Origin: Candidatus Roizmanbacteria bacterium GW2011_GWC1_37_12
Lineage (GTDB): Bacteria; Patescibacteriota; Microgenomatia; UBA1406; GWC2-37-13
Length of the DNA: 64,000 nucleotides
Direction of reading: 5' to 3'
Assembly (NCBI GenBank): GCA_000991135.1
Contig: LBST01000005.1
Coordinates: 1-64,000, forward strand
The notes beneath the pieces are model-generated. The model was not told where the DNA came from. It searched no databases and saw only the letters and a list, made by a program, of their open reading frames with translations. Shown here piece by piece: positions 54,488 through 61,761 of this stretch. The first letter of the stretch is position 1. Each line of letters opens with the position of its first letter. Position numbers and translations under genes: made by a program.

Positions 54488-55512
54488 CAAATTTCGTTAA
54501 AAAAAGATGGTATTTAATTTTAGGAATAATAGTTGTTTTATTCTTCGTATTTTCTAATAATCAACAGTCGCAAAAAACAAAAGAGAAAACACAAAAAACC
54601 TATAAAGTAAAAAAAGAAACTTTAAAAGAAACTCTTTCCTTATCAGGAGAGATTGACGCTGAAGAAAAAGCGACCCTGAAATTTCAGACTTCGGGTATGT
54701 TGGTGTGGATAGGGGTCAAAGAAGGGGATGATGTAAAAAAGTACCAAACGATTGCCACCTTAGATCAGCGAGATTTAAAAAATCGCCTGACAAAATATCT
54801 TAATACCTATGCAAAACAAAGAAATACCTTTGAAGAAACAAAAGACGATAATTGGAATCAGCAATACGCTTTGAGTGAAGTTCTAAGGAATGAAGCTAAA
54901 CGAGTCTTGGAAAACAACCAATATGATTTGAATAACGCAGTTTTGGACGTCGAATATCAAAATTTGACCGTCGAGTATGCAAATTTGTGGACTCCGATTG
55001 ATGGTATCGTTACTAAAGTTTCTACTCCGTATTCAGGAGTGAACATTACGCCGGCCGGGGCAGAATTCGAGGTCGTTAACCCAAAAACGATCTACCTTTC
55101 CGTGATCGCAGAACAGTCTGACGTCGTTTTGTTAAAGAAAGGGATGGAAGGGCAAATAGTTTTTGACGCCTACCCGGAAAAAACATATACCGGTATCGTT
55201 GATTATATTTCCTTTGCGCCAAAAACAGGCGAAACAGGAACAGTTTATCAAGTCAAACTTCTTCTTGATAAGGACGCTCAAGAAATGCCTTTAAAGCTAG
55301 CGATGACTGGCGACGTTGAGTTTGTTTTAAGCGAAAAAAGAAATGTATTAGCAGTTCCTATTCAATCAGTTAAGAAAGATCTTAAAGGAGATTATGTGAC
55401 AAGGATAAAAAACAATAAGAAGGAAAAAGTCTATGTAAAAAGGGGAGATGAGTATGGTAGTAAGGTTGAAATTAAAAATGGATTAGAGGTAGGAGACATT
55501 GTTTATGATTAA
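54484..55512 (+). CDS. MacA-like membrane fusion protein
   Basis: A 342 aa periplasmic-adaptor-type protein (HlyD/MacA family). One N-terminal membrane anchor (about 9-27) is followed by a lipoyl-like domain (GEIDAEEKATLKFQTSGMLVWIGVKEGD), a coiled-coil hairpin, the second lipoyl half (LWTPIDGIVTKVSTPYSG), and beta-barrel domains (LSVIAEQSDVVLLKKGM). The start uses ATGA overlap with the GT gene. It forms one operon with the ATPase and permease that follow. Confidence 0.88.
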   Translation: MTNFVKKRWYLILGIIVVLFFVFSNNQQSQKTKEKTQKTYKVKKETLKETLSLSGEIDAEEKATLKFQTSGMLVWIGVKEGDDVKKYQTIATLDQRDLKNRLTKYLNTYAKQRNTFEETKDDNWNQQYALSEVLRNEAKRVLENNQYDLNNAVLDVEYQNLTVEYANLWTPIDGIVTKVSTPYSGVNITPAGAEFEVVNPKTIYLSVIAEQSDVVLLKKGMEGQIVFDAYPEKTYTGIVDYISFAPKTGETGTVYQVKLLLDKDAQEMPLKLAMTGDVEFVLSEKRNVLAVPIQSVKKDLKGDYVTRIKNNKKEKVYVKRGDEYGSKVEIKNGLEVGDIVYD

Positions 55513-56173
55513 ATTGGTTAATGTCTCAAAAGAATACATTATCGATAGCGAATATACTTTTTACGCTTTAAAAAAAGCTAATGTTGAAATAAAAGAAAAG
55601 GAATTCGTTTCCATCATGGGTCCATCGGGAAGTGGTAAATCTACTTTAATGCACATTATTGGTTTGCTTGATAAACCAACAACAGGAAAAGTATTTATCC
55701 TGGAAAGAGAAATTTCAAAAATTACCGACGATCAACTTTCCACCCTTCGCAATGAGTTTGTTGGTTTTGTTTTCCAGCAGTTTAATCTAATAAATAAACT
55801 GACTGTTTTGGAAAATGTTATGTTACCAACTATTTACTGTCGGAAGGAATTAGATTTTGATCCGACTGACCGTGCTGTTGAAATATTAGAAAACTTTGGT
55901 CTCAAAGGTAAAATGAATTCATATCCAAATAAACTCTCTGGGGGTCAACAACAACGGGTGGCAATCGCTAGAGCTTTAATGATGAAGCCAAAGTTGATTC
56001 TGGCTGACGAGCCAACGGGAAACTTGGACAGCAAAACCGGCCATGAAATTATGATGCTTTTGGAGAAACTAAACAAAGAAGAAAAAATTACTATTGTTCT
56101 TGTGACTCATGAGACTGACATTGCTGCTTATGCAAAAAGGGTCATAAAAATTAGAGATGGTGAAATCGTATGA
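55505..56173 (+). CDS. MacB-type ABC transporter ATP-binding protein
   Basis: A 222 aa ATPase. Walker A GPSGSGKS (39-46), Q-loop FVFQQFNLI, signature [15 protein letters not shown], Walker [13 protein letters not shown] and switch His in VTHE are complete. LolD/MacB group. It begins 8 bp inside the MFP gene (ATG at 55505) and overlaps the permease gene by 4 bp. Confidence 0.93.
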   Translation: MIKLVNVSKEYIIDSEYTFYALKKANVEIKEKEFVSIMGPSGSGKSTLMHIIGLLDKPTTGKVFILEREISKITDDQLSTLRNEFVGFVFQQFNLINKLTVLENVMLPTIYCRKELDFDPTDRAVEILENFGLKGKMNSYPNKLSGGQQQRVAIARALMMKPKLILADEPTGNLDSKTGHEIMMLLEKLNKEEKITIVLVTHETDIAAYAKRVIKIRDGEIV

Positions 56174-57375
56174 AAAATATCATTTTTATTTTTAAATCAG
56201 CCATTGATGACTTTTCAAGAAACAAATTAAGAACCTTTTTGACATCTCTTGGAATTTTAATTGGTGTTTTTGCCGTCGTTGTTTTAATCGCTTTGGGTTT
56301 AGGTTTGAAGAAATACATCTCCGACCAGTTCGAAGCAATGGGTAAAAACACGATATTTCTTGTTCCGGGTAGAATTTTATCGGGCGGTGGATTCAGCGGG
56401 AGTGCTTCGTCATTTACCGGTTCGTTTGACAATCGGGACATAGAGATTTTAAAAAGAATAGATAACGTTGTAAGCGTTGGGCCTCTGACTTTAAAGTCGA
56501 TCAAGGTCAACGGCTTGATCAAAGAAGACTTTGCCGACATCATGTTTTCTTCAGAGGTGTTGCCCGACATCATGGGCTTTGAGATAGAAACAGGAAGATT
56601 CTTTGATAAGACCGATGTCACCAAAAGAGCAAAAGTTGTTTTTATTGGAAACAAAATCGCCACAGATTATTACGGATCGGCTGAAAACGCCATCGGACAA
56701 AAAGTGACAGTCAATAACGTCAAATTTATGATCATCGGCGTGACGAAAAGCAAAGGCGGCGGAGGTATGGGTGGACCAGACTATGATAGTTATCTTTATG
56801 GACCCTATACAACAGGGTATATTTTCAATCCGGATAAGAAATTTTTTAGGTTGATGGTGAAGACTACGAATGAAAATTATGTTGCCCAGGTAAAAGAAGA
56901 TATAAAAAAGGAATTTCTAAAAAGGTACGAGGAAGAAGAGTTCAGTGTTGTTGAGCCGACAGAACTATTGTCAGCAATAACGTCAATTTTTTCCGTACTG
57001 AATCTTATTTTGGTGGCGATTGCGGCAATTTCGCTCCTTGTTGGTGGAATCGGGATTATGAATATTATGTATGTGACGGTTTCCGACCGGATCAAAGAAA
57101 TCGGCATCAGACGGGCGATTGGAGCCAGAAAGTCAGATATTCTCTCCCAATTCTTAGCCGAGGCAGTGCTTTTGTCATCAATCGGTGGGATATTGGGAAT
57201 CGCTCTTGCCTATTTTGGAGTATTTTTCGCTCAAAAATTCTTCCCGGCCTATATCGATCTACTTACCGTTGCTATTGCTTTAGGTGTTTCCTCGGCAATC
57301 GGGATTACTTTTGGTGTTTTCCCAGCCCGTAAAGCTGCTAATTTAGAGCCAGTTGAGGCGATTAGATATGAATGA
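56170..57375 (+). CDS. MacB-type ABC transporter permease
   Basis: A 401 aa permease with the MacB layout: a first helix (about 20-45), a large MacB_PCD extracellular domain (about 50-270), then three helices (about 283-310, 335-360 and 365-390). The SDRIKEIGIRRAIGA coupling segment lies between helices two and three. A glycine-rich loop (KGGGGMGG) interrupts the extracellular domain. Such systems move peptides, lipoproteins or mechanical signals; the cargo is unknown. The 3' end overlaps the convergent NUDIX gene by 14 bp. Confidence 0.92.
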   Translation: MKNIIFIFKSAIDDFSRNKLRTFLTSLGILIGVFAVVVLIALGLGLKKYISDQFEAMGKNTIFLVPGRILSGGGFSGSASSFTGSFDNRDIEILKRIDNVVSVGPLTLKSIKVNGLIKEDFADIMFSSEVLPDIMGFEIETGRFFDKTDVTKRAKVVFIGNKIATDYYGSAENAIGQKVTVNNVKFMIIGVTKSKGGGGMGGPDYDSYLYGPYTTGYIFNPDKKFFRLMVKTTNENYVAQVKEDIKKEFLKRYEEEEFSVVEPTELLSAITSIFSVLNLILVAIAAISLLVGGIGIMNIMYVTVSDRIKEIGIRRAIGARKSDILSQFLAEAVLLSSIGGILGIALAYFGVFFAQKFFPAYIDLLTVAIALGVSSAIGITFGVFPARKAANLEPVEAIRYE

Positions 57376-57841
57376 TTAGTAAAGGAAAGGGAGTATTCAA
57401 GAATTTTAAAAATAAGTCGATTGTCTCTCTATGATCAAAGGCAAACTGTTCTTTAGCTGGTAAATTATTTAGGTCGAACCATTTAATTTCTGTGCTTTCC
57501 CAGTCTTCTTTACCAATTGTTTCTTGAGCTTCAACAATAAAAGCAAAGTCGACATTTTGTCTATCTTCTTGGGCGCGGTAAGGAGAGTCATTTACACGAA
57601 ATAGAGAGATTATTTTTCCAGAATATCCTGATTCTTCTTTAATTTCTCTTAAAACTGCCTGTTCGGTTGTTTCGTCTCGCCCAAGAAATCCACCAAGTAA
57701 ATTGTATTTACCTCCGTTGCTAATTTTCATAGATCTTTTTCCAAGAAGAATTTTAGTTTTTTCTTTGTTAATAACTATGGCACCAATCGTTATATGTCTA
57801 AGCAATGCTTTATTTCCATTCTCAAAAGTGCAGTTGATCAT
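57362..57841 (-). CDS. NUDIX hydrolase
   Basis: A 159 aa NUDIX protein. The box GGFLGRDETTEQAVLREI followed by KEESGY fits GX5EX7REUXEEXGU without change. An N-terminal region (residues 1-16) with Cys and Arg resembles NUDIX proteins that act on small nucleotides. Substrate not determined. It lies 6 bp from mutM on the same strand, which could suggest a shared role in handling damaged nucleotides, an inference. Confidence 0.85.
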   Translation of the reverse strand: MINCTFENGNKALLRHITIGAIVINKEKTKILLGKRSMKISNGGKYNLLGGFLGRDETTEQAVLREIKEESGYSGKIISLFRVNDSPYRAQEDRQNVDFAFIVEAQETIGKEDWESTEIKWFDLNNLPAKEQFAFDHRETIDLFLKFLNTPFPLLIIHI

Positions 57842-57847
57842 AATTAA

Positions 57848-58714
57848 TTATACAGTTTCTTGACACTTAGGACAAAAAAACGAACTTCGGCCGTGATGCT
57901 TAATTCGTTTAATGATCGTTTTGCATCTTCGACAAGGTTCTTCTTCTCGTTGATAAACTAAAAAATGTCTTTGGTGTTTGCCTCTTGATCCGTCAGGTAG
58001 TATAAATGCTTCGTCGGCGCCGGACGAACCTTGGTCATTAATACCAGTTTTTATTTCTTTAATTATTGCATTATATAGGTTTTTAATTTCCTTTTTTGTT
58101 AATGAGTTTGCCGGTCGCAAAGGATGGACTTTAGCTAAAAAAAGCGAGTCGTTGGCGTAGATGTTTCCGATTCCGGTTATTAAATCTTGATCCATTAATA
58201 AGATCTTTATGGGTTTTTTAGTTTTGCGGGTTAACCCTTCGACTATGTTCAGGGTAAACTTATCTGATAAGACATCGATACCTTTAGGAACTAAAGGTTT
58301 ATTAGATACTTTTATCCAACCGAACTTTCGAAGATCATTAAAAAATAATCCACTTCTATCCTTAAACTTGATTATTACTCTTGTTGTATTGGCAGGCATT
58401 TTGTTTCCTTTCGTGAAGGGGATTTTGTTTCTGAAAACAGCCTTATCAACATTTTTGGAATAAAGCATTTGGCCAGAAAGTTTGAAATGAATGTTTAAAT
58501 AACTGTTATTTTGTTTACGTGTTAACGGGTTAACGAGTTGGAGAACTAGAACTTTTCCGAAACGTTGAATATCAATAATTTTTCTTCCTATAACTTCTTT
58601 TTTGTTTCCGATGAAGTTTTTTGGAGATAGAATCTCGACGTCAGAAATAATTTTTCCAACGGTATTCGGTTCAAGGTCTCTTTTGATGGTTTCAACCTCT
58701 GGAAGTTCTGGCAT
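57848..58714 (-). CDS. mutM: Formamidopyrimidine-DNA glycosylase
   Basis: Excises oxidised purines such as 8-oxoguanine and nicks the DNA. N-terminal PELPEVET with Pro2, Glu3 and Glu6 is intact. NDLRKFGW and DQDLITGIGNIYANDSLF are H2TH-domain landmarks. The C-terminal zinc finger has Cys261, Cys264, Cys281 and Cys284 with Arg276. 288 aa is normal. The start overlaps the end of the GT4 gene by 23 bp, in a palindrome-containing junction. Confidence 0.94.
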   Translation of the reverse strand: MPELPEVETIKRDLEPNTVGKIISDVEILSPKNFIGNKKEVIGRKIIDIQRFGKVLVLQLVNPLTRKQNNSYLNIHFKLSGQMLYSKNVDKAVFRNKIPFTKGNKMPANTTRVIIKFKDRSGLFFNDLRKFGWIKVSNKPLVPKGIDVLSDKFTLNIVEGLTRKTKKPIKILLMDQDLITGIGNIYANDSLFLAKVHPLRPANSLTKKEIKNLYNAIIKEIKTGINDQGSSGADEAFILPDGSRGKHQRHFLVYQREEEPCRRCKTIIKRIKHHGRSSFFCPKCQETV

Positions 58715-59861
58715 AAGGGACTGTCCTTTTAGGTTCTGTCCTTAAAAGGACAGAACCTTTAATAAATGAAAGGATTTTCTTTTTGAAATTATCCTCGCTG
58801 AATTTTTCAGCTGTTTTTCTGGCTTGGTTTTTCATTTCGATCAGCTGTTCTTTATTCAACTTTTCAAACTCTTCAATCTTTTTTATGAGACTTGATGGGT
58901 CTAATTGGTCAAATAGGAATCCGTTGACCCCGTCTTTGACATATTCTGGTATTCCGCCTGAATTATAGGTAATAACGGGCAGTCCGTAACCCATGGCTTC
59001 AACAACAGCGATGCCAAACTCTTCGTCCTTTGATGCAAAAAGGAAAGCCCGCGTGTTTAAGAAAAGTTTTTTGAAATCGCTGTCAGAAATATTTCCTAAA
59101 AATTCAACCGATGGTCCGGAAATTGATTTTAAATATTCTTCATCTCGACCGGCTCCGATTATTTTCAAGTTAAATTTCATTTTGTTGGCGGCTTTGATGA
59201 GGATATCGATGTGTTTGGCTTTGGCAAGTCTTGAAACAGTAACGTAATAGTTATTAACTTGATTTAGTTTTTTGTTAAAGAAACTTTTTGGAATGTTTAC
59301 AGGAGGATAGATGACTGTTGAGTCCCGACGATAGAATTTTTCGATTCTTTTCCTTGTTTCTTCGGAATTGGCGATTAAATAATTTGGGCGTTGGCTTGAT
59401 TGAAAATCCCAAATGCGCAAGAAGTGATTAACAATATAAGCGTAGATTTTTATTGGCCAATATTTTTTCCATTCGATAGCTGTCTCATAACCGTAAAGAT
59501 AACGAGGAGGGTGATGAATGTATGAGATATGGATTGTTGGTTTCTTCGTTTTTATCCCTTTTGACATCCAACTGCCTGAAGAGGAGATTACTAGATCGTA
59601 TTTTGAAAAATCAAAGCTTTCCCAGATTAAAGGAGTCAAAAATCTAAAAGGGGAATAGAAGCGATTAACAATTGGTATTTTTCCAAACCAAGAAACGAAG
59701 ATCTGCCATTCTTTAATTAAATTCTTATGTGAACCCAAAGAGTTTAAATCAAAAGTCGTCGTATAAACATCTGCTTTGGGAAAGATTTTTTTCAAAGCGA
59801 CTAGGACTCGTTCAGCTCCTCCAAATTCTCTAAGTTGATCGTGTACTAAAGCGACTCGCAT
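58692..59861 (-). CDS. GT4 family glycosyltransferase (WbaZ-like)
   Basis: A 389 aa GT-B enzyme. VALVHDQLREFGGAERVL is the glycine-rich N-terminal loop. SYIHHPPRYLYGYE and FQSSQRPNYLIANSEETRKRI are typical of WbaZ-type mannosyltransferases. EFGIAVVEAMGYGLPVI is the donor-binding site. The last residues (RTEPKRTVPYARTSRG) come from the repeat at 58717-58758 and are not family sequence; the natural end is probably near FIKG. It lies outside the main glycan block. Confidence 0.87.
   Translation of the reverse strand: MRVALVHDQLREFGGAERVLVALKKIFPKADVYTTTFDLNSLGSHKNLIKEWQIFVSWFGKIPIVNRFYSPFRFLTPLIWESFDFSKYDLVISSSGSWMSKGIKTKKPTIHISYIHHPPRYLYGYETAIEWKKYWPIKIYAYIVNHFLRIWDFQSSQRPNYLIANSEETRKRIEKFYRRDSTVIYPPVNIPKSFFNKKLNQVNNYYVTVSRLAKAKHIDILIKAANKMKFNLKIIGAGRDEEYLKSISGPSVEFLGNISDSDFKKLFLNTRAFLFASKDEEFGIAVVEAMGYGLPVITYNSGGIPEYVKDGVNGFLFDQLDPSSLIKKIEEFEKLNKEQLIEMKNQARKTAEKFSEDNFKKKILSFIKGSVLLRTEPKRTVPYARTSRG
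58717..58758. repeat. Composite palindrome at the GT4-mutM junction
   Basis: AGGTTCTGTCCTT and AAGGACAGAACCT pair perfectly around AA (58731-58758). Directly left of it AGGGACTGTCCTTTT (58717-58730) is an arm of the other subfamily A-ii variant seen at 41023. It looks like one element next to half of another. It lies at the overlap between two genes. Confidence 0.85.
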
Positions 59862-59864
59862 AAG

Positions 59865-59884
59865 AGTTTATAAAGTTTATAAAG
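59865..59884. repeat. 9-bp AGTTTATAA repeat upstream of uppP
   Basis: AGTTTATAA occurs twice, followed by AG, in the 46-bp gap between the divergent GT4 and uppP genes. It is the same word family as 13725-13755 and 29253-29280. Confidence 0.55.
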
Positions 59885-59895
59885 ATTGAATCAAT

Positions 59896-59901
59896 TATAA
59901 T
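59896..59901 (+). promoter_or_regulatory. Predicted -10 of uppP, leaderless
   Basis: A perfect TATAAT lies 6 bases before the ATG at 59908, so the transcript would begin at the start codon. No clear -35 is visible in the AT-rich repeat upstream. Confidence 0.45.
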
Positions 59902-59907
59902 TTATTG

Positions 59908-60684
59908 ATGAGCTTTATTCACGTTGTTATATTAGGATTAGTTGAAGGAATTACAGAGTTTCTGCCGATTTCGTCGACCGCCCATCTTATCATTACTTCG
60001 CGTCTTCTAAATATCCCTCAGACAGAGTTTCAGAAGTTTTTTGAAGTATTTATTCAGTCAGGAGCCATCCTAGCAGTAGTTTTCTTATATATACAATACA
60101 TAATAAAAAATCCTAAGGTGATTAAAAATATAATAATTTCTTTTATCCCAACGGCCGTAGTCGGCTTTCTCTTGCACAAGGTCATTAAAAACTATTTTTT
60201 TGATTCACTTCGATTAATCGAAGTGACCATGTTTAGCGTTGGAGTTTTATTTATTGTTTTTGAATTATTGGTTAAAAACAAAAAAATAAATCTAAAGAAA
60301 TCTATTAATCAATTAAGCGTCCGGCACGCTATCGCTGTTGGAATAGTGCAGTCACTAGCGGTTGTCCCGGGAGTCTCAAGAGCCGGCGCCGTGATGTTGG
60401 GAATGATGGGGATGGGTTATAAACGTGAAGAATCGGCGACTTATTCGTTTTTGTTGGCAATGCCAACCATTTTCGCGGCGAGCGCCTTTGATCTTTATCA
60501 ATCAAAACAACTGTTGTTTTCAAATTTGAGCAACATTTGGTTTTTGGTTTTTGGATTTTTGATTTCCTTTGTCTTTGCTTACATCTCGATTAAATGGTTG
60601 ATAAACTATCTGAAAAAAAATACCTTGAGTGGATTTGGAATTTATCGGGTATTGATTTCTCTTGTTTTATTGTTTATAAAATAA
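59908..60684 (+). CDS. uppP: Undecaprenyl-diphosphatase
   Basis: Removes a phosphate from undecaprenyl diphosphate to recycle the lipid carrier used for peptidoglycan and surface glycans. 258 aa with about seven to eight helices. The two catalytic motifs are EGITEFLPISSTAHL (residues 13-27) and PGVSRAG (about 153-159). The ATG at 59908 is preferred to a TTG one codon earlier. Its place near glycosyltransferase genes agrees with a heavy demand for carrier lipid. Confidence 0.93.
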   Translation: MSFIHVVILGLVEGITEFLPISSTAHLIITSRLLNIPQTEFQKFFEVFIQSGAILAVVFLYIQYIIKNPKVIKNIIISFIPTAVVGFLLHKVIKNYFFDSLRLIEVTMFSVGVLFIVFELLVKNKKINLKKSINQLSVRHAIAVGIVQSLAVVPGVSRAGAVMLGMMGMGYKREESATYSFLLAMPTIFAASAFDLYQSKQLLFSNLSNIWFLVFGFLISFVFAYISIKWLINYLKKNTLSGFGIYRVLISLVLLFIK

Positions 60685-60860
60685 TTATGTTACTTTTTTC
60701 AAAAGTCCAAATACACTTGTATTATTATTTTTATGTGTTAAACTTATAAAAGTTTGAGAAGGCTTACTTTTAAACTACGCTTGATTCGGTTTATAGGAGC
60801 TTCTTCAAGATTCAATGAAAATATCTAATTCAAAAAAACAAAAGAGAGGAGGTGAATATA
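60685..60860. other. Leader region of the RRM protein gene
   Basis: 176 bp with no gene. It ends in a very strong ribosome binding site, AGGAGGTG (60847-60854), 6 bases before the ATG at 60861. This is the most consensus-like Shine-Dalgarno in the window and contrasts with the leaderless genes. TTGTAT (60718) and TATAAA (60745) might be promoter parts but their spacing is poor. A long leader fits RNA-thermometer-like control of cold-responsive RRM proteins, but I see no specific fold. Confidence 0.5.
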
Positions 60861-61193
60861 ATGGATAAGAAAAAACTTTATGTAGGAAATCTTCCTTGGA
60901 GCATGACTAATGATTCCTTGAAGGAAATGTTTGCTTCATACGGAGAAGTTGTCGAGGCTGTGATCATCACAGATAGAATGTCTGGCCGATCAAAAGGCTT
61001 TGGTTTTGTTACCTTTGCCGACGAAGCGGTTGCTGAAAAAGCTGCTGCTGAAATGAACGGAAAGACTGTTGAAGAAAGACAAATAGTTGTTAATGTAGCT
61101 AGACCTCGTGAAGAAAGGCCAGCCGGCGGAGGTTATCGAGGCGGTGGAGGCGCAGGTGGAGGTTTTAGACGAGACAATAGACCAAGATATTAA
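60861..61193 (+). CDS. RRM-type RNA-binding protein
   Basis: A 110 aa single RRM protein with a glycine-rich tail. RNP2 LYVGNL is at residues 6-11 and RNP1 KGFGFVTF at 45-52. The tail (about 86-110) contains GGGYRGGGGAGGGFRR repeats, as in cyanobacterial Rbp and plant glycine-rich proteins. These bind single-stranded RNA, often in the cold or under stress. The start is fixed by the strong Shine-Dalgarno 6 bases upstream, not by the GTG further up. Confidence 0.92.
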   Translation: MDKKKLYVGNLPWSMTNDSLKEMFASYGEVVEAVIITDRMSGRSKGFGFVTFADEAVAEKAAAEMNGKTVEERQIVVNVARPREERPAGGGYRGGGGAGGGFRRDNRPRY

Positions 61194-61270
61194 TCAAACA
61201 AAAAACACTATCTGATTTGAGCTTGTATAATATACAAATATACAGGTAATAAAAGGGTAGTGTTTTTTTG

Positions 61271-61341
61271 TGGACCTACCGAGAATTGAACTCGGATCCT
61301 GGCAATGCGAATGCCATGTTCTGCCGTTGAACCATAGGCCC
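61271..61341 (-). tRNA. tRNA-Ala (anticodon CGC)
   Basis: A 71-base cloverleaf: acceptor GGGCCTA / TAGGTCC including the G3-U70 pair that marks alanine tRNAs, D stem GTTC/GAAC, anticodon stem TGGCA/TGCCA with loop TTCGCAT, and T arm CCGAG-TTCAATT-CTCGG. The CCA end is not encoded. It is transcribed together with tRNA-Arg, which lies 6 bases upstream. Confidence 0.92.
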
Positions 61342-61347
61342 TCTTTG

Positions 61348-61419
61348 TGCACCCGGGGAGAATTGAACTTCCATCTTAGGTTCCGGAAACCCACATTCTG
61401 TCCGTTGAACTACGGGTGC
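61348..61419 (-). tRNA. tRNA-Arg (anticodon CCG)
   Basis: A 72-base cloverleaf: acceptor GCACCCG / CGGGTGC, anticodon stem TGGGT/ACCTA with loop TTCCGGA, T arm GGAAG-TTCAATT-CTCCC with one A-C mismatch. The D loop has an A as usual for Arg tRNAs. CCA is not encoded. Confidence 0.88.
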
Positions 61420-61468
61420 AATTTTATAGCTTTATTATAATGGATTTTGTATAATAATTTAGTTTTAA

Positions 61469-61543
61469 GCGTCCGTAGCTCAGCGGTAGAGCGCTACTCT
61501 TATAAAGTAGATGCCCTTGGTTCGATCCCAAGCGGACGCACCA
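61469..61543 (+). tRNA. tRNA-Ile (anticodon UAU)
   Basis: Acceptor GCGTCCG / CGGACGC, D stem GCTC/GAGC, anticodon stem CTACT/AGTAG with loop CTTATAA, T arm CTTGG-TTCGATC-CCAAG, and an encoded ACCA end. Anticodon 34-36 is TAT, which would read AUA directly. Most bacteria read AUA with a CAU anticodon modified by TilS. The next tRNA starts at the very next base. Confidence 0.9.
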
Positions 61544-61616
61544 GCAGAGGTAGCCAAGGCGGTCACGGCGGGGGTCTGAAAAACCTCAGATGCGTGTTCG
61601 ATTCACGCCCTCTGCA
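61544..61616 (+). tRNA. tRNA-Phe (anticodon GAA)
   Basis: Acceptor GCAGAGG / CCTCTGC, anticodon stem GGGGT/ACCTC with loop CTGAAAA, T arm GCGTG-TTCGATT-CACGC, discriminator A, CCA not encoded. It begins directly after the CCA of tRNA-Ile. The D stem is short (GCC/GGC). Confidence 0.88.
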
Positions 61617-61625
61617 CTTTGAAAT

Positions 61626-61696
61626 GCGGGATTAGTTCAGTGGTAGAATGCGTCCTTGCCAAGGACGAGGCGCCAGTCCGATTCTGGTATCCCGCT
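61626..61696 (+). tRNA. tRNA-Gly (anticodon GCC)
   Basis: Acceptor GCGGGAT / ATCCCGC, D arm GTTC-AGTGGTA-GAAT, anticodon stem CGTCC/GGACG with loop TTGCCAA, discriminator U as usual for Gly. The T loop reads TCCGATT, so the nearly universal U55 is a C. CCA is not encoded. It is 9 bases after tRNA-Phe. Confidence 0.9.
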
Positions 61697-61700
61697 CATC

Positions 61701-61744
61701 GCCTCGTCCGCCTCTTTTTCTGTAAGAAAAAGGGCGAGACGGGC
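61701..61744 (+). terminator. Hairpin after tRNA-Gly
   Basis: GCCTCGTCCGCCTCTTTTTC pairs with AGAAAAAGGGCGAGACGGGC around GTA, with two bulges. The arms contain T5 and A5 runs, so it could end transcription of the tRNA cluster. The GC-rich outer part also resembles the interspersed GC-rich palindromes of this window. Confidence 0.5.
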
Positions 61745-61761
61745 GTATTAAAACTAAAAAA

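Noticed and set aside
61447-61635. Plus-strand open frame of 62 codons over the tRNA genes
   Set aside because: The DNA folds into tRNA-Ile and tRNA-Phe; the translation is an accident. The same holds for the minus-strand frame at 61194-61394 over tRNA-Ala and tRNA-Arg.
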